Shown here: positions 28,259 through 36,711 of the stretch, in pieces
Layout of the letters: every line of letters begins with the position of its first letter
Position numbering within the stretch: position 1 is the first letter of the stretch
NCBI RefSeq assembly: GCF_009707955.1
Contig: NZ_WMDQ01000002.1
Location: 310,001-374,000, forward strand
Source of the DNA: Flavobacterium sp. LC2016-13
Lineage (GTDB): Bacteria > Bacteroidota > Bacteroidia > Flavobacteriales > Flavobacteriaceae
Direction of reading: 5' to 3'
DNA: 64,000 bases
Made by a program: the position numbers and the translations under genes
The notes under the pieces: model-generated
The model's database searches: none
Told to the model about the DNA's origin: nothing
Seen by the model: the letters and a program-made list of their open reading frames with translations, nothing else

Positions 28259-28840
28259 ATGAGTAAAGCAGAAAGAACCAGACAATTTATTATTGAAGCA
28301 TCAGCGCCAATAATCAACAAAAAGGGAATGGCGGGAACTTCATTGACAGATATTATGCAGGCTACAAAGTTAGCGAAAGGAGGTATCTACGGAAATTTTG
28401 AAAGCAAAGAAGAAATTTGCATGGAATCGTTTTTCTATTTAAGATCTCAATTAAGAATCCAACTCGATGCAGCAGTTTTTCAAGGTAAAACAGCTAAAGA
28501 AAAGTTATTCAATTTATTAGAGGTTTATAGAAATGATAAAAACCTGGAAGATGGTTGTCCTATATTAAATTTTGGAGTAGAAGCTGATGATACAAATCCT
28601 GTCATGAAACAACAGGTAAAAAGTGCTATTGGATCTGCTCAAAAGCGATTGTTCAATATAATTGAATTCGGAATTGTTAACAATGAATTATCCACAGAAA
28701 TAAACCCGGAACATTTTAGCATTAAAGCTTTTGCGATGATCGAAGGCGCTATTTTATGTAGAAAAGTGTTAGAAAATAATTACCAAATGGAAATTATCAT
28801 GGACGGTATCAAAAATGAATTTGAAGCCTATTTATTATAA
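28259..28840 (+). CDS. TetR/AcrR-family repressor
   Basis: This 193-residue protein has a TetR N-terminal helix-turn-helix (about residues 8-55; GTSLTDIMQATKLAKGGIYG, then NFESKEEICMESF) and a helical ligand domain. It is probably autoregulated through the palindrome overlapping its promoter. A near-copy of the operator lies before the MFS exporter gene 61 bp downstream, making that exporter the likely regulated partner. The ligand is unknown and probably a drug-like compound. Confidence 0.92.
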   Translation: MSKAERTRQFIIEASAPIINKKGMAGTSLTDIMQATKLAKGGIYGNFESKEEICMESFFYLRSQLRIQLDAAVFQGKTAKEKLFNLLEVYRNDKNLEDGCPILNFGVEADDTNPVMKQQVKSAIGSAQKRLFNIIEFGIVNNELSTEINPEHFSIKAFAMIEGAILCRKVLENNYQMEIIMDGIKNEFEAYLL

Positions 28841-28859
28841 ACTATTTTTTTTACCCAAT

Positions 28860-28879
28860 TTTAGACCAATCGGTCTTAT
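28860..28879. promoter_or_regulatory. TetR operator 2 upstream of the MFS exporter
   Basis: TTTAGACCAA-TCGGTCTTAT matches operator 1 at 17 of 20 positions, with an intact right half. It ends 22 bases before the exporter start. Confidence 0.7.
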
Positions 28880-28901
28880 TTATTAATTATCAATTTTCAA
28901 A

Positions 28902-30119
28902 ATGAGAAATTTAAAAGAAAATCACAAAGGTTTTAGTACTTTACTGGCCTTGTCACTTATCCCGTTATCCGGATTTGCTACGGATATTTATTTGCCATCG
29001 CTTCCGGCAATGGCAAAAGATTTGCACGTTTCAGCAGGAGCAATTCAGCTTTCGCTGGTATTTTTTATGTTTAGTTTAGGCGTGAGCCAGATATTTATAG
29101 GAAGTATATTAGATAGTTTCGGTCGTTTTAAAATCAACATTGCATCGCTTGCCGTGTTTTCAATTACAAGTTTTGTTATTGCTTTGGTGCCGGATATTTA
29201 CGTTATATATGCCATGCGAATCATTCAGGGAATCGCCATTGCTTTTATTGTAATTGCCAAACGAGCTTATTTTGTAGATTTATATTCCGGTGAAAAATTA
29301 AAAAGTTATATCAGCTTATTTTCTATTATTTGGGCGTGTGCACCAATTATGGCGCCGTTTTTAGGCGGATATTTAGAACATAGTTTTGGATGGAAATCTA
29401 ACTTTTATTTCCTTGGCGGATTATCATTTCTTTTCCTGATTTTGGAATTATTATACAGTGGTGAATCTTTAAAATATTTTCATCCTTTTAAATTAAAAAA
29501 CATTGCAGAAACTTATTCAGGAATGCTAAAATCTAACGATTTTACCTTAGGAATATTAATTTTGGGCATCTGTTTTGGGCTTGTTGTTGTTTATAGTTTA
29601 TCTAGTCCGTTTATTGTAGAACGCGTAATGGGTTATTCAGCCATTACAACAGGTTACAGTTCTTTATTATCTGGTTTAGCTGTTATGGCAGGAGGTATAA
29701 TTTCTAAATCACTTATTCATAAACCTTTGGCTAAAAAAGTAACCATAGCAGTTTGTGTACAAGTTGCTCTGGTATTGCTTATGATTTCTACAGCGACCAT
29801 AACAAGTAACATTTATACCTTAATAGGTTTTACAATGGGAATCAATGTTTGTGGAGGCTTTATTTTCAATAATATTTATGGATATTGTTTAAGCCGTTTT
29901 TCTAAAAATGCCGGAGTTGCAAGCGGACTTACTGGCGGCGGAACATATATGGTAAGCTCAATTTTTAGCTACGGATTTGTAAATTTATATGCTGTAAAAA
30001 GCCAGTTATTATTAGGATTTGCAAACATTTCCTTAATCTTTATTATCGTTGTTGTTTTCATGATTTTTAACAGATATAGAATATTGAATCTGAAACCTGA
30101 ACCAATTACTATCAAATAA
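28902..30119 (+). CDS. Bcr/CflA-type MFS drug exporter
   Basis: This 405-residue protein has twelve predicted membrane helices and the Bcr/CflA motif C region: SLIPLSGFATDIYLPSLPAM at the N-terminus, GSILDSFGRFKIN in loop 2-3, and AMRIIQGIAIAFIVIAKRAY in helix 4. It exports drugs or small metabolites by proton exchange. It is encoded with, and presumably repressed by, the upstream TetR protein. A terminator follows at 30127. Confidence 0.9.
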   Translation: MRNLKENHKGFSTLLALSLIPLSGFATDIYLPSLPAMAKDLHVSAGAIQLSLVFFMFSLGVSQIFIGSILDSFGRFKINIASLAVFSITSFVIALVPDIYVIYAMRIIQGIAIAFIVIAKRAYFVDLYSGEKLKSYISLFSIIWACAPIMAPFLGGYLEHSFGWKSNFYFLGGLSFLFLILELLYSGESLKYFHPFKLKNIAETYSGMLKSNDFTLGILILGICFGLVVVYSLSSPFIVERVMGYSAITTGYSSLLSGLAVMAGGIISKSLIHKPLAKKVTIAVCVQVALVLLMISTATITSNIYTLIGFTMGINVCGGFIFNNIYGYCLSRFSKNAGVASGLTGGGTYMVSSIFSYGFVNLYAVKSQLLLGFANISLIFIIVVVFMIFNRYRILNLKPEPITIK

Positions 30120-30126
30120 TTCAAAT

Positions 30127-30160
30127 AAAAAAAGCCTCAAATTCAAATTGAGGCTTTTTT
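30127..30160. terminator. Bidirectional terminator between convergent genes
   Basis: GCCTCAA (30134-30140) pairs with TTGAGGC (30148-30154), extended by seven A on one side and T residues on the other. Confidence 0.9.
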
Positions 30161-30199
30161 ATTTTATGTCATCGGGATCGCATAAATGGCTAAAATTAT

Positions 30200-30613
30200 T
30201 TACAAAAATTTAGCTTTCAATTCTGGTGTCGGAATCATGCAGCTATCCTTTTTGCCATACCATTTATAACGATTTTTAGCAATATAATCGTAAATATAAT
30301 TTCGAAGTTTTTCAGGAAAAATTTTAAAGACAGAAATCAAACTATAAAATCCACCTAATTCTTCGGCAATTTCAATAACTGCAGAGGATTTATAATAATA
30401 AGCAACGCCAGGATTGTATAAAATAATGCTGTCAATTTTAGTTTGATCGACACCAATATAATTACAAATCTCAATTCCTGTTTCAGATTGCAAAGCCACA
30501 AATCTAAAATTGTCTTTTTTGTCATGTTTGATAACAAACTGAACCGCACCGTTGCAAAGGTTGCAAACACCATCGAAGAGAATTATTTTTTTATTTTTTG
30601 GAAGATCCTGCAT
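30200..30613 (-). CDS. DCC-family (DUF393) thiol-disulfide oxidoreductase-like protein
   Basis: This 137-residue protein opens with the DCC signature: a strand IILFDGVCNLCNGAVQFVIKHD with a CxxC pair, then FVALQS, SIILY and the C-terminal YDYIAKNRYKWYGKKDSC. DUF393 proteins are predicted thioredoxin-fold oxidoreductases. No redox partner is encoded next to it. It is convergent with the MFS gene. Confidence 0.9.
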   Translation of the reverse strand: MQDLPKNKKIILFDGVCNLCNGAVQFVIKHDKKDNFRFVALQSETGIEICNYIGVDQTKIDSIILYNPGVAYYYKSSAVIEIAEELGGFYSLISVFKIFPEKLRNYIYDYIAKNRYKWYGKKDSCMIPTPELKAKFL

Positions 30614-30665
30614 TGGGGTAAAGTTTCAAATTTAGGGTTTCAAGTTATTTTAAAGTTGATTAAGT

Positions 30666-30751
30666 GTGTCATTTCGAGGAACGAGAAATCACATAACGGA
30701 ATTCCGGTTCGTTGCTCTCTGGATGTGATTTCTCCTTCGTCGAAATGACAC
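30666..30751. repeat. Palindromic repeat, GTCATTTCGA family, copy 2
   Basis: GTGTCATTTCGAGGAACGAG at the left and CGTCGAAATGACAC at the right are inverted. The core GGTTCGTTGCTCTCTGGATG is shared with copy 1 (3496-3585). The element lies between the DUF393 and mutS2-like genes. Confidence 0.9.
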
Positions 30752-30803
30752 AAAATTGTAGATATAAATTGTAGATATATAATTGAAAATTAAAACTAAA
30801 AAC

Positions 30804-32969
30804 CTATTTTTTTCCAGCTTCAACAAACTCCAATTCATCTAAACTTACTTTAGAAGTAAAAATTCCGTAATTTACAGTTGCTTTGTTTTTCTCAATAGAA
30901 TCAATGCTTCCAACAGATCTTCCGTCAAGCATTCTAACTCTGTCACCAACTTTTAAAACTGGCTTTGGTTTTTCTACAACAGGTTTAAGTTTCTTTTCTT
31001 TTTTCTCTTTTCTGATTTCTTCAACCTGAACAGTTACTTCTGCAATAACTTCTTTTTTCTTTTCGATTATAGCTTTTGTTTCTTTTGGAGTTGCCTTTTT
31101 ACGTTTTGAATTCTCAATTTCAATGATTTTCAAAAACTCACCAATAAGCTCTTTTTTATTTTTATTATTGAAATATTTCTCTGAAATATCTTCAATTTTC
31201 TGACCAATGTAAATCGTCTTTTGGTTACTATCATACAATTCCTGATAGCTTTCCAGTTTCTGTTTGATTTTTACATTGATGTTTTCCATTTTTTTACTTT
31301 CTTCGCGCGCTCTTGTTTCTTCTTCTTTTAAGTTAATAGAAGTTTTCTCCAGTTTAGAACGTTCTTTTTGAAGCGTTGCAATCGTTTTATCGAAACGAAC
31401 TTTACCAACTTCAATTTTCTTTTTAGCACGATTAATTAACCCAAACGGAATTCCGTTTTTCAAGGCAACTTCAAATGTAAACGAGCTTCCGGCCTGACCT
31501 AAAGCCAATTTATACATCGGTTCTAATGATTTTTCATCAAACATCATATTCGCATTTGTTGCAAAAGGCAATTCGTTCGCCAGAATTTTCAAATTTGAAT
31601 AATGCGTTGTGATAATTCCAAAAGCTTCACGATGGTAAAATTCTTCAAGGAAAATTTCAGCCAAAGCACCACCTAATTCAGGATCAGAACCAGTTCCGAA
31701 TTCATCAATTAAAAACATGGTTTTCTTGTTGCATTTCTTCAAGAAATAATTCATGTTTTTTAATCGATAACTATAAGTACTTAAGTGATTTTCAATAGAT
31801 TGATTATCACCAATATCAGTTAAGATTCTGTCAAACAAGAAAGTTTCACTGCGTTCGTGAACCGGAATCAACATACCGGATTGCAGCATCAATTGTAGTA
31901 AACCAACTGTTTTAAGCGAAATTGTTTTTCCTCCGGCGTTTGGTCCGGAAATAACAATAATTCGGTTATCTTGTTTTAATTCAATAGTTTGCGGGTGCGT
32001 AACTTCGTTCTTTTGTTTATTATTCAAATACAAAATAGGATGATAGGCTTCTCTAAAAAATAATCTTCTTTCTTCGGTAATTGTTGGCAAAATTCCGTTG
32101 ATTCTATTCGCATATTTTGCTTTTCCCGAAACAACATCAATATCACTCAAAAACTCCTGATAATCAATTAATATTGGTAAATACGGACGAATAGCATTTG
32201 ATAATTGTTTTAGAATTCGGGTAATTTCTTCTTTTTCCTCGTATTCTAAATTAGCTAATTCTCTTGAATATTGTAAAGTTGCTTCCGGTTCAATATAAGC
32301 GATGCTTCCTGTTTTCGAACTTCCTAAAATAGAACCTTTTACTTTACGACGATACATTGCCAAAACCGCTAAAACTCGTCGGTTTTGCACAAAACTTTCC
32401 TTGATGTCATCTAAATAACCAAGACTGTTATTGTGTGTAAGAGCAACTCCAAAACTTTGATTTACCTTACCACGAACAATATTCATATTCTGGCGAATAC
32501 TCAAAAGGGCAGGCGAGGCGTTGTCTTTTATTTCACCGTATTTGTCTACAATTGCGTCAATTAGAGTAACAATGTCTTTAGTATATTCTACTCTTGAAGC
32601 TCTTGCATTTAAATTTGGATAATAATCATCGAATTTTTTAAGGAAATTCAATAAGAAATTTGCTGTTGATGAAAGTGTTGCAATTTTTCTAAAGCTTCCA
32701 ACTTCAAGGAAACTGTCTTCAATTGCCAGGAACTTTATTTCATGCGTTATGGCGTCAAATCCGTGATTCGGAATGGCGTTGTTATTTTCAAAAGATGAAA
32801 CATATTCTGATGTCTGCATTAAAGCCTGCATCAAAGTTTCTTTATCTCTAAATGGAGTTATTTGTAAAGCTTTTTCTTTTCCAATATCTGTATTACAGCC
32901 TGCTGAAATAGTTTCTAGAACGGTTGGAAATTGTAAATCTTGTAATGTTTTTTCGGTAATACTGATCAT
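30804..32969 (-). CDS. MutS2-like DNA-binding ATPase without Smr domain
   Basis: This 721-residue protein has the MutS2 core: an N-terminal lever/clamp region (LQFPTVLETISAGCNTDIGK), the Walker A ISGPNAGGKTISLKT, Walker B MFLIDEFGTGSDP, and the trans-acting GGALAEIFLEE and ITTHYSNLK motifs. A charged coiled coil (about 515-660) and a KOW-like end (KPVLKVGDRVRMLDGRSVGS) follow. Standard MutS2 (about 780 residues) ends in a Smr nuclease domain; here the chain stops before it. It probably acts in recombination control or rescue of collided ribosomes. Sequence positions agree with an intact gene, so the missing Smr looks natural. Confidence 0.9.
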   Translation of the reverse strand: MISITEKTLQDLQFPTVLETISAGCNTDIGKEKALQITPFRDKETLMQALMQTSEYVSSFENNNAIPNHGFDAITHEIKFLAIEDSFLEVGSFRKIATLSSTANFLLNFLKKFDDYYPNLNARASRVEYTKDIVTLIDAIVDKYGEIKDNASPALLSIRQNMNIVRGKVNQSFGVALTHNNSLGYLDDIKESFVQNRRVLAVLAMYRRKVKGSILGSSKTGSIAYIEPEATLQYSRELANLEYEEKEEITRILKQLSNAIRPYLPILIDYQEFLSDIDVVSGKAKYANRINGILPTITEERRLFFREAYHPILYLNNKQKNEVTHPQTIELKQDNRIIVISGPNAGGKTISLKTVGLLQLMLQSGMLIPVHERSETFLFDRILTDIGDNQSIENHLSTYSYRLKNMNYFLKKCNKKTMFLIDEFGTGSDPELGGALAEIFLEEFYHREAFGIITTHYSNLKILANELPFATNANMMFDEKSLEPMYKLALGQAGSSFTFEVALKNGIPFGLINRAKKKIEVGKVRFDKTIATLQKERSKLEKTSINLKEEETRAREESKKMENINVKIKQKLESYQELYDSNQKTIYIGQKIEDISEKYFNNKNKKELIGEFLKIIEIENSKRKKATPKETKAIIEKKKEVIAEVTVQVEEIRKEKKEKKLKPVVEKPKPVLKVGDRVRMLDGRSVGSIDSIEKNKATVNYGIFTSKVSLDELEFVEAGKK

Positions 32970-33098
32970 TTAATCTCTTTAAGAAAGTATACAAAAGTAC
33001 AAAAATTGTATCATTGAATACTGTTAAGTTTGTGTCTAATTTTATTCGTTGTAAATATGATTTCAACTAAAAATTTCTGAAATTCGCATAAAAAAATT

Positions 33099-33764
33099 AT
33101 GGACGTAAAAATGCATTCTTCTTGGAAGCCAGTTTTGAATGATGAATTTGAAAAATCCTATTTCAAAGAATTAATTGAATTTGTAAAATCTGAATATGCC
33201 ACTAAGGTTTGTTACCCGAAAGGGAGTCAGATTTTCTCTGCTTTTGATCATTGCCATTTCGATCAGGTAAAGGTTGTTATTATAGGACAAGATCCTTATC
33301 ACGGACCAAATCAGGCAAATGGTTTATGTTTTTCTGTAAATGACGGGATTCCGTTTCCTCCTTCACTTCAAAATATTTTCAAAGAAATCGAAACTGATTT
33401 AAGTAAACCTATTCCTAAAACCGGAAATTTAGAACGTTGGGCAGATCAGGGTGTTTTTCTTTTAAATGCAACTTTAACGGTTCGACAAAGTGAAGCAGGA
33501 AGCCATCAGGGAAAAGGCTGGGAAAAATTTACAGATGCTGTTATTAAACAAATTTCTGCTGAAAGTGAAAATGTTGTCTTTTTACTTTGGGGCGGTTTTG
33601 CTCAAAAGAAATCAGCTTTAATTGATGCTTCAAAACATCACATTTTAAAATCTGGACATCCTTCTCCTTTAAGTGCAAACAGAGGATTTTGGTTTGGAAA
33701 TAAACATTTTAGCCAAACAAATGCTTTCCTGAAATCTAAAGGTATGAAAGAGATTGAATGGTAG
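33099..33764 (+). CDS. ung: Uracil-DNA glycosylase
   Basis: This 221-residue family-1 enzyme has the water-activating motif GQDPYHG (Asp65), the uracil-binding FPPSLQNIFKEI region, and the leucine loop HPSPLSANRGF (His187). It removes uracil from DNA in base excision repair. Length and motifs are canonical. It is divergent from the mutS2-like gene and appears to be a single-gene unit. Confidence 0.97.
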   Translation: MDVKMHSSWKPVLNDEFEKSYFKELIEFVKSEYATKVCYPKGSQIFSAFDHCHFDQVKVVIIGQDPYHGPNQANGLCFSVNDGIPFPPSLQNIFKEIETDLSKPIPKTGNLERWADQGVFLLNATLTVRQSEAGSHQGKGWEKFTDAVIKQISAESENVVFLLWGGFAQKKSALIDASKHHILKSGHPSPLSANRGFWFGNKHFSQTNAFLKSKGMKEIEW

Positions 33765-33774
33765 CAATCAATTT

Positions 33775-33886
33775 TGTCATTTCGAGGAACGAGACTCGAG
33801 CGATAGCGAACAGACGAAGTAAATCACATAACGGAATTACGCTCGTTGCTCTCTGGATGTGATTTCTGCTTTCGTCGAAATGACAC
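33775..33886. repeat. Palindromic repeat, GTCATTTCGA family, copy 3
   Basis: TGTCATTTCGAGGAACGAG and CGTCGAAATGACA are inverted ends. The core is shared with copy 2, but the left arm carries about 26 extra bases (CTCGAGCGATAGCGAACAGA and following). It starts 11 bases after the ung stop codon. Confidence 0.9.
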
Positions 33887-33916
33887 AAAGTTTCGATTGT
33901 AATTATAATTAATCGA

Positions 33917-34303
33917 TTATTTTTCGGCCGGTTTTTTTACAATCTCGTCTAAAATAGCTTTGTTTTCGTAGTTTACTACTTTTAGGATAATTTCTTGATC
34001 TTTAGAAGTTTTTCCTTCAATAATGTATAATTTCCCTTTTTTGAACGGAACATTACTTTGGTCAAAATCTACATCGCCATACGTCAATGTTTTTCTGATA
34101 TCAGAAGTATCTACCCATTTTTCATTCAAAGTCTGAATTGCTTTATCTGAATACTGAAAAGGTTTGGTACGTAAATTATTTAAAACGCGGGCATTAGGAA
34201 AATAGTTGCAACGCGTATCTTTTCCACTGAAAACAAGGGCTACAAAAAAGCATCCCATAATCAAACCAATCAAATAATAAGCAAAACGGTGTACGAACTT
34301 CAT
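33917..34303 (-). CDS. DUF4258-like membrane-anchored protein
   Basis: With the ATG at 34303 it has 128 residues (the frame extends six codons further to a TTG). It has one N-terminal membrane helix (about 8-28, YYLIGLIMGCFFVALVF) and then a soluble domain with RCNYFPNARVLNNLRTKPF, YGDVDFDQSNVPFKKGK and LYIIEGK. This is the DUF4258-like protein commonly found beside alanine dehydrogenase in Flavobacteriia. The function is unknown. It follows ald by 36 bases. Confidence 0.75.
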   Translation of the reverse strand: MKFVHRFAYYLIGLIMGCFFVALVFSGKDTRCNYFPNARVLNNLRTKPFQYSDKAIQTLNEKWVDTSDIRKTLTYGDVDFDQSNVPFKKGKLYIIEGKTSKDQEIILKVVNYENKAILDEIVKKPAEK

Positions 34304-34339
34304 GAAATAATTTTTTTGCAAAGGTACATTAAAGTTCTT

Positions 34340-35539
34340 TTAAAATACAAGTAAATTAATATCGTTGTCCGGTAAATCAAACCATTCGCCAATTGCCTTA
34401 TTTGTTAAGATTCCGTGGTATAAATAAATGCCATTTTTAAGACCTTTATTGCATCTTATAGAACTTTCTAAACCACCCTCTTCGGCTATCTGAAGCAGGT
34501 AAGGGGTAAGTATGTTACTTATTGATAATGAAGCAGTTTTAGAATATCTTGATGGAATATTTGGCACGCAATAATGCAAAACATTACTTTTTATAAAAGT
34601 TGGTTTTTCATGTGTTGTAACTTCTGAGGTTTCAAAACAGCCTCCGGTATCAATGCTTACATCTACAATTACAGCACCTTTTTTCATATGTTCGACCATA
34701 GTTTCGGTAACGATAATCGGGCAGCGTTCTTTACCACGCATCGCACCAATAGCAACATCGCAGCGTCTTAAAGCTTTTAATAATGCTTTTTGCTGTACTG
34801 TAGAAGTAAAAATTCGCTGATTTAAATTATTTTGTAAACGACGTAATTTTGTAATCGAATTATCAAAAACTTTCACGTTTGCTCCTAAACCAATTGCGGT
34901 TTTTGCAGCAAATTCGCCTACAGTTCCGGCTCCTAAAATAACAACTTCAGTAGGAGGAACTCCAGTAATATTTCCGAATAAAAGTCCTTTCCCGAATTCA
35001 TCCGTAATCATTAATTCTGAAGCAATAAGAATCGACGCCGTTCCTGCAATTTCGCTTAGCGATTTTACAGCCGGATAAGATCCGTCTTCATCTTTAATAT
35101 ATTCAAAGGCAAGAGCTGTTATCTTTTTTTGCGCCAAAGCTTCAAAATAAGCTTTCTTTTTAGTTTTTAACTGAATGGCAGAAATGATAATAGTTTCAGG
35201 ATTAATCATTTCAATTTCGGCCAATGTTGGCGGTTCGACTTTTAAAAGCATCGGACATCCAAAAACCTTTTTCGTGTCTTTTGTCACTTCCGCTCCGGCG
35301 TCACTATATTCTTTATCAGAATAACTTGAACTTTCTCCTGCTCCGGATTCAATCATAACGCGGTGACCTTCGTAAGTCAAAGAATTTACTGCGTCCGGCG
35401 TCAGGCAAATACGACGTTCCTGATAACTTGTTTCTTTAGGAATTCCTATGAAAAGCTCTCTTTTGAATCGGCCAACTTCAAGTTTTTCTTCTTGCGGCAA
35501 CAATTGTTGTTTCGTAAATGGAGTTAAGGTTATTGACAT
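34340..35539 (-). CDS. ald: Alanine dehydrogenase
   Basis: This 399-residue protein opens with the substrate motif IGIPKETSYQERRICLTP and has VMIESGAGESSSYSD, a Rossmann NAD site (VILGAGTVGEFAAKTAIGLG) and a closing GGLESSIRCNKGLKNGIYLYH. It interconverts L-alanine and pyruvate with NAD. The N-terminus carries about 28 residues before the core, as in Bacteroidota homologues. It lies between the GNAT gene and the DUF4258 gene on the same strand. Confidence 0.93.
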   Translation of the reverse strand: MSITLTPFTKQQLLPQEEKLEVGRFKRELFIGIPKETSYQERRICLTPDAVNSLTYEGHRVMIESGAGESSSYSDKEYSDAGAEVTKDTKKVFGCPMLLKVEPPTLAEIEMINPETIIISAIQLKTKKKAYFEALAQKKITALAFEYIKDEDGSYPAVKSLSEIAGTASILIASELMITDEFGKGLLFGNITGVPPTEVVILGAGTVGEFAAKTAIGLGANVKVFDNSITKLRRLQNNLNQRIFTSTVQQKALLKALRRCDVAIGAMRGKERCPIIVTETMVEHMKKGAVIVDVSIDTGGCFETSEVTTHEKPTFIKSNVLHYCVPNIPSRYSKTASLSISNILTPYLLQIAEEGGLESSIRCNKGLKNGIYLYHGILTNKAIGEWFDLPDNDINLLVF

Positions 35540-35622
35540 GGATTGTGCGAAAAATTAAGGGTACAAATTACGTAAAAAGTTTTAAAATTAATGCAAAAAT
35601 TCTGCTAATAGTATTTTAATAA

Positions 35623-36096
35623 TCAAGTCATTATTTTTTCCATTTTAATATCGGCTCTTTCGTAAATTCCATCTTCTAAAGGCACTTCAACAAAACCAAA
35701 TTTTTCGTATAAATGAATGGCAGGAAGTAACTTTGTATTTGAATATAAAAACAACTTTTTTATCTTGTTTTCTTTGGCTACGGCCATGCAATGCTCCAGT
35801 AATTTATTTCCAATTCCAAGACCTTGTGCTTTATCTGAAACTGCCATTTTACTCAACTCAAAAGTTTTATGATCAACCTTCATAAGTGAAAAAGTTCCGA
35901 TAATTTCCCCGTTATATTTAGCATAGAAAATCATTCCGCCTTTATCAATAATTTCTTCTTGCGGATTTGAAAGCGTCAGTTCATCTTTTTCTTCAACTTT
36001 AAAATATTTCTGAAGCCATTCTATGTTTAAAGTCTTTATTGGTTCTTTTAAATCTGGAGAAAATGGAATAATTTCTACTGTATTTTGAAGGCTCAT
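35623..36096 (-). CDS. GNAT-family N-acetyltransferase
   Basis: The ATG at 36096 gives 157 residues. The acetyl-CoA site motif is VSDKAQGLGIGNKLLEHCM (about 87-105), followed by KLFLYSNTKLLPAIHLYEKFGFVEVP. This is the general GNAT form; the substrate is unknown. A longer frame to 36147 exists but its first 17 residues do not fit the family. It is upstream of ald on the same strand, and a palindromic element lies just before it. Confidence 0.88.
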   Translation of the reverse strand: MSLQNTVEIIPFSPDLKEPIKTLNIEWLQKYFKVEEKDELTLSNPQEEIIDKGGMIFYAKYNGEIIGTFSLMKVDHKTFELSKMAVSDKAQGLGIGNKLLEHCMAVAKENKIKKLFLYSNTKLLPAIHLYEKFGFVEVPLEDGIYERADIKMEKIMT

Positions 36097-36120
36097 TGTA
36101 ATGTATTTTAAAATCAATTG

Positions 36121-36217
36121 TTTCACAGAGATTCGCGAAGATTGCACAAAGGTTCACAAAGTTTCTTATTTATTTTTTGCGTTTCTCTGTGAAAAACTTC
36201 ATGAACCTCTGTGTTAT
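36121..36217. repeat. Imperfect palindrome, CACAGAG family
   Basis: TTTCACAGAGATTCGC at the left pairs with GCGTTTCTCTGTGAAA at the right of the loop. It is followed by AACCTCTGTGTTATAG, which echoes the AAAGGTTCACAAAG part. The layout resembles the nested palindrome at 19538-19641, with a different sequence. Confidence 0.6.
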
Positions 36218-36228
36218 AGTTTTACCAA

Positions 36229-36636
36229 TTAAGCTAATTTCAATTCTCTTTTTCCATCTGCCAATAACGCAATGGTAACTGTAGAATGTTCATCAGGAAT
36301 TAAACTGCCGATTTTTTCAGACCATTCAATAAAACACCAGTTTCCGGAATACAAATAATCATCAACTCCCATATCAAGAGCTTCAGTTTCTTTGTTTAAT
36401 CGGTAAAAATCAAAATGATAAACAATTTCATTTTTGTTGGTGTAATATTCATTCACTAAAGAAAATGTCGGGCTGCTTGTAGCGTCCTGAACTCCTAAAC
36501 TTTTACATAATTGTTTGATTAAGGTCGTTTTTCCAACACCCATTTCTCCATTAAAAAGAATAATTTTTTTTGGATTTGATGCTATAATTTGCGCTGCAAC
36601 TTCTTGAATTTGATCTAATGAAAAAACGATATTCAT
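36229..36636 (-). CDS. tsaE: tRNA threonylcarbamoyladenosine biosynthesis ATPase TsaE
   Basis: This 135-residue protein has the P-loop GEMGVGKT (residues 30-37), SPTFSLVNEYY, the HFDFYRL motif and WCFIEWSEKIG, all standard for TsaE. It hydrolyses ATP to drive the TsaB-TsaD complex that makes t6A37 in tRNA. It lies directly downstream of the porX-like gene on the same strand, a neighbour order common in Flavobacteriia. Confidence 0.95.
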   Translation of the reverse strand: MNIVFSLDQIQEVAAQIIASNPKKIILFNGEMGVGKTTLIKQLCKSLGVQDATSSPTFSLVNEYYTNKNEIVYHFDFYRLNKETEALDMGVDDYLYSGNWCFIEWSEKIGSLIPDEHSTVTIALLADGKRELKLA

Positions 36637-36659
36637 TTCTATATTTATTTTATATAATA

Positions 36660-36708
36660 GTCGGAGTTTTCAGTCTCAGTTGAAAACTGTAAACTGCGAC
36701 TGAAAACT
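36660..36708. repeat. Inverted repeat of GTTTTCAGTC type, copy 1
   Basis: AGTTTTCAGTCTCAGTT and AACTGCGACTGAAAACT are inverted around a 9-base loop, in the gap between tsaE and the porX-like gene. A longer relative lies at 43739-43815. Confidence 0.75.
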
Positions 36709-36711
36709 TTT

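Noticed and set aside
36121..36217. Possible tRNA or structured RNA
   Set aside because: The palindrome lacks tRNA arms and an anticodon loop; it fits the dispersed repeat type better.
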